Source: Candidatus Margulisiibacteriota bacterium
GTDB lineage: Bacteria; Margulisbacteria; Termititenacia; Termititenacales; Termititenacaceae
NCBI GenBank assembly: GCA_031267055.1
Contig: JAIRZV010000029.1
Span: 1-7,927 of the forward strand
Length of the DNA stretch: 7,927 nucleotides
Direction: 5' to 3'
In this document: one piece after another, positions 6,919-7,927 of the stretch
How the letters are laid out: every line of letters begins with the position of its first letter
Position numbering within the stretch: position 1 is the stretch's first letter
Position numbers and translations under genes: made by a program
The notes under the pieces: generated by a model
Databases searched by the model: none
Seen by the model: the letters and a program-made list of their open reading frames with translations, nothing else
Told to the model about the DNA's origin: nothing

Positions 6919-6947
6919 ATTTTACTACAACTTACCTTGATTTACAT
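6919..6947 (-). promoter_or_regulatory. Weak candidate promoter for the six-gene operon
   Basis: TAAAAT (minus strand, 6924-6919) is the best -10-like hexamer upstream of the operon and would leave a leader of about 23 bases holding the GGAGGT site. The matching -35 position (6947-6942, ATGTAA) is poor, so an activator or another sigma factor may be involved. It sits back to back with the plus-strand promoter. Confidence 0.25.
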
Positions 6948-6966
6948 CTTATTTTTTGGCTACAAT
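6937..6966 (+). promoter_or_regulatory. Sigma-70-type promoter of the NtrC-family regulator gene
   Basis: TTGATT (6937-6942) and TACAAT (6961-6966) with an 18-base spacer match the housekeeping consensus at 4/6 and 5/6 positions. Transcription would be expected to start at about 6972-6975, at or next to the ATG at 6975, implying a leaderless or nearly leaderless message. No SD-like sequence is seen before that ATG. Confidence 0.5.
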
Positions 6967-6974
6967 GCCTTTCT

Positions 6975-7927
6975 ATGCAGACAAAATACTGGTCGGAAAC
7001 AAAAACGCCGGTTTTAAAACCGACCGCGCTGATTATTGACGATGATTCTGATCTGCGCCAGACCACCGGCTTAATACTCGCCAAAAATTACACTGTGCTG
7101 GAAGCCTGCAACGGCACCACCGGCTTAAATGAATTGAAGAAAACCGCCGTGGATGTGGTGCTCTGTGACATACGCATGCCGGATCTGAGCGGTCTGGATG
7201 TGCTGGAAAACATCAAAAAATCCCTGCCGCAGTTGGAGGTCATCATGCTGACCGCTCTCGGTGACGCGAAAACCGCCGTGCAGGCTTTGAAAAAAGGTGC
7301 TTTTGATTTTTTGGTCAAGCCGGTCGAGCCGGAGCAACTACTGAACACCTGCGCGCAGGCCGTCAAAAAGAAAGATCTTGTTTTAAAAAACATGGCGCTG
7401 GAGGCCGAGCTGGAGCCGGCGCGCTGTACGGAGATTTTGGGCGAGAGTAAAGTCATGCAGGAATTATTCAAAAAAATCCAAAAAATCGCCAGGACCACGG
7501 CTTCCGTGCTCATCACCGGCGAAACCGGCACCGGCAAAGAGCTCGCGGCGCACGCCATTCATGTTATGGGGCCGCGCGCGGCCAAGCCTTTTATCGCGGT
7601 AAATTGCGGCGGCATACCGAATGAATTACTGGAAACCGAACTTTTCGGCCACGAGCGCGGATCATTTACCTCGGCGGAAGAGCGCAAGTACGGCAAGTTT
7701 GAGCTGGCGCAGGGCGGCACGATATTTCTCGACGAGATCGGCAACATGCCGTTACTCATGCAGGCCAAAATGTTGCGCGTCCTGCAGGAAAAAGAGCTGG
7801 AGCGTGTCGGCGGCATCAAACCGATACCGCTCAACGCGCGATTTATTTCCGCGACCAATGAAGATTTGCAAATCTGCATCCGGGAGAAAAAATTCCGCGA
7901 AGACCTGTACCACCGGCTCAAAGTCGT
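6975..7927 (+). CDS. NtrC-family response regulator (REC plus AAA+ domain), 3'-truncated by window
   Basis: 317 codons are visible and the frame is open past the window end. Residues about 17-132 are a receiver domain: acidic pocket Asp22/Asp23, phosphoacceptor Asp65 (CDIRMPDLSG), Thr93 and Lys115 (LVKPVEP). Residues from about 153 are the AAA+ sigma-54 activator domain: Walker A GETGTGKE (182-189), the sigma-54-contact loop GSFTSA (229-234, usually GAFTGA) in ELFGHERGSFTSA, Walker B GGTIFLDEIG (247-256), and the arginine-finger region REDLYHRL (308-315). The DNA-binding helix-turn-helix domain would follow beyond the window. It should respond to phosphorylation by a partner kinase, not seen here, and remodel sigma-54 RNA polymerase. 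The start at 6975 is chosen as the only ATG giving a complete receiver domain; it adds about 16 residues before the first strand. It is divergent from the operon, so a regulatory link is possible but unproven. Confidence 0.93.
   Translation, partial: MQTKYWSETKTPVLKPTALIIDDDSDLRQTTGLILAKNYTVLEACNGTTGLNELKKTAVDVVLCDIRMPDLSGLDVLENIKKSLPQLEVIMLTALGDAKTAVQALKKGAFDFLVKPVEPEQLLNTCAQAVKKKDLVLKNMALEAELEPARCTEILGESKVMQELFKKIQKIARTTASVLITGETGTGKELAAHAIHVMGPRAAKPFIAVNCGGIPNELLETELFGHERGSFTSAEERKYGKFELAQGGTIFLDEIGNMPLLMQAKMLRVLQEKELERVGGIKPIPLNARFISATNEDLQICIREKKFREDLYHRLKV

Noticed and set aside
6890..6974. Sigma-54 promoter for either divergent gene
   Set aside because: No GG-N10-GC core with flanking consensus was found on either strand; a GG...GC pair near 6958-6968 has a spacing of only 7 bases.
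7088..7921. Two long minus-strand open frames opposite the regulator gene
   Set aside because: The plus-strand frame encodes an unmistakable receiver and AAA+ domain across the same bases; the minus-strand translations are Ser/Phe-rich with no recognisable motif, as expected for antisense shadows.

Overview
The window looks like a stretch of chromosome from an uncultured diderm (Gram-negative-type) bacterium. Most genes are at roughly 50-60% GC. The diderm call rests on an outer-membrane beta-barrel gene ending in Phe, several proteins with clear signal peptides, and an AMIN-domain amidase. The combination recalls deep-branching candidate phyla near Cyanobacteria, Elusimicrobiota or Omnitrophota, but the sequence alone does not settle the phylum. 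No tRNA, rRNA, CRISPR array, insertion sequence or phage gene was seen, and no gap without a gene reaches 300 bases.

Layout. (1) Bases 1-948, plus strand: the 3' part of a type I glyceraldehyde-3-phosphate dehydrogenase gene. The catalytic cysteine position holds proline, while almost all the surrounding active-site sequence is kept. (2) Bases 943-968: a strong hairpin between this gene and the convergent gene that follows. (3) Bases 978-6889, minus strand: six tightly packed genes, read from 6889 down to 978. They encode a carbohydrate-binding-like beta-sandwich protein, two small related secreted beta proteins, a PapD-like two-domain periplasmic protein, an outer-membrane barrel with a secretin-type N-terminal domain, and an AMIN plus Amidase_3 peptidoglycan amidase. 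Gaps are 20-22 bases between the first four genes, and the last two junctions are TAATG overlaps, so this is almost certainly one operon. (4) Bases 6890-6974: a short divergent promoter region. (5) Bases 6975-7927, plus strand: the 5' part of an NtrC-family response regulator running off the window.

How the genes may work together. All six operon products carry export signals and their predicted locations span the envelope: secreted or surface proteins, periplasm, outer membrane and peptidoglycan. The order subunit-like, subunit-like, chaperone-like, outer-membrane barrel resembles a chaperone/usher-type fimbrial operon. However, the barrel does not read as a classical usher. It has a small secretin/pilus N-domain joined directly to a barrel, and a cell-wall amidase closes the operon. 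A surface appendage or surface-layer assembly system of an undescribed type is a reasonable hypothesis, inferred from fold resemblance and gene order only. The divergent NtrC-type regulator may or may not control it; no sigma-54 promoter was found in front of the operon.
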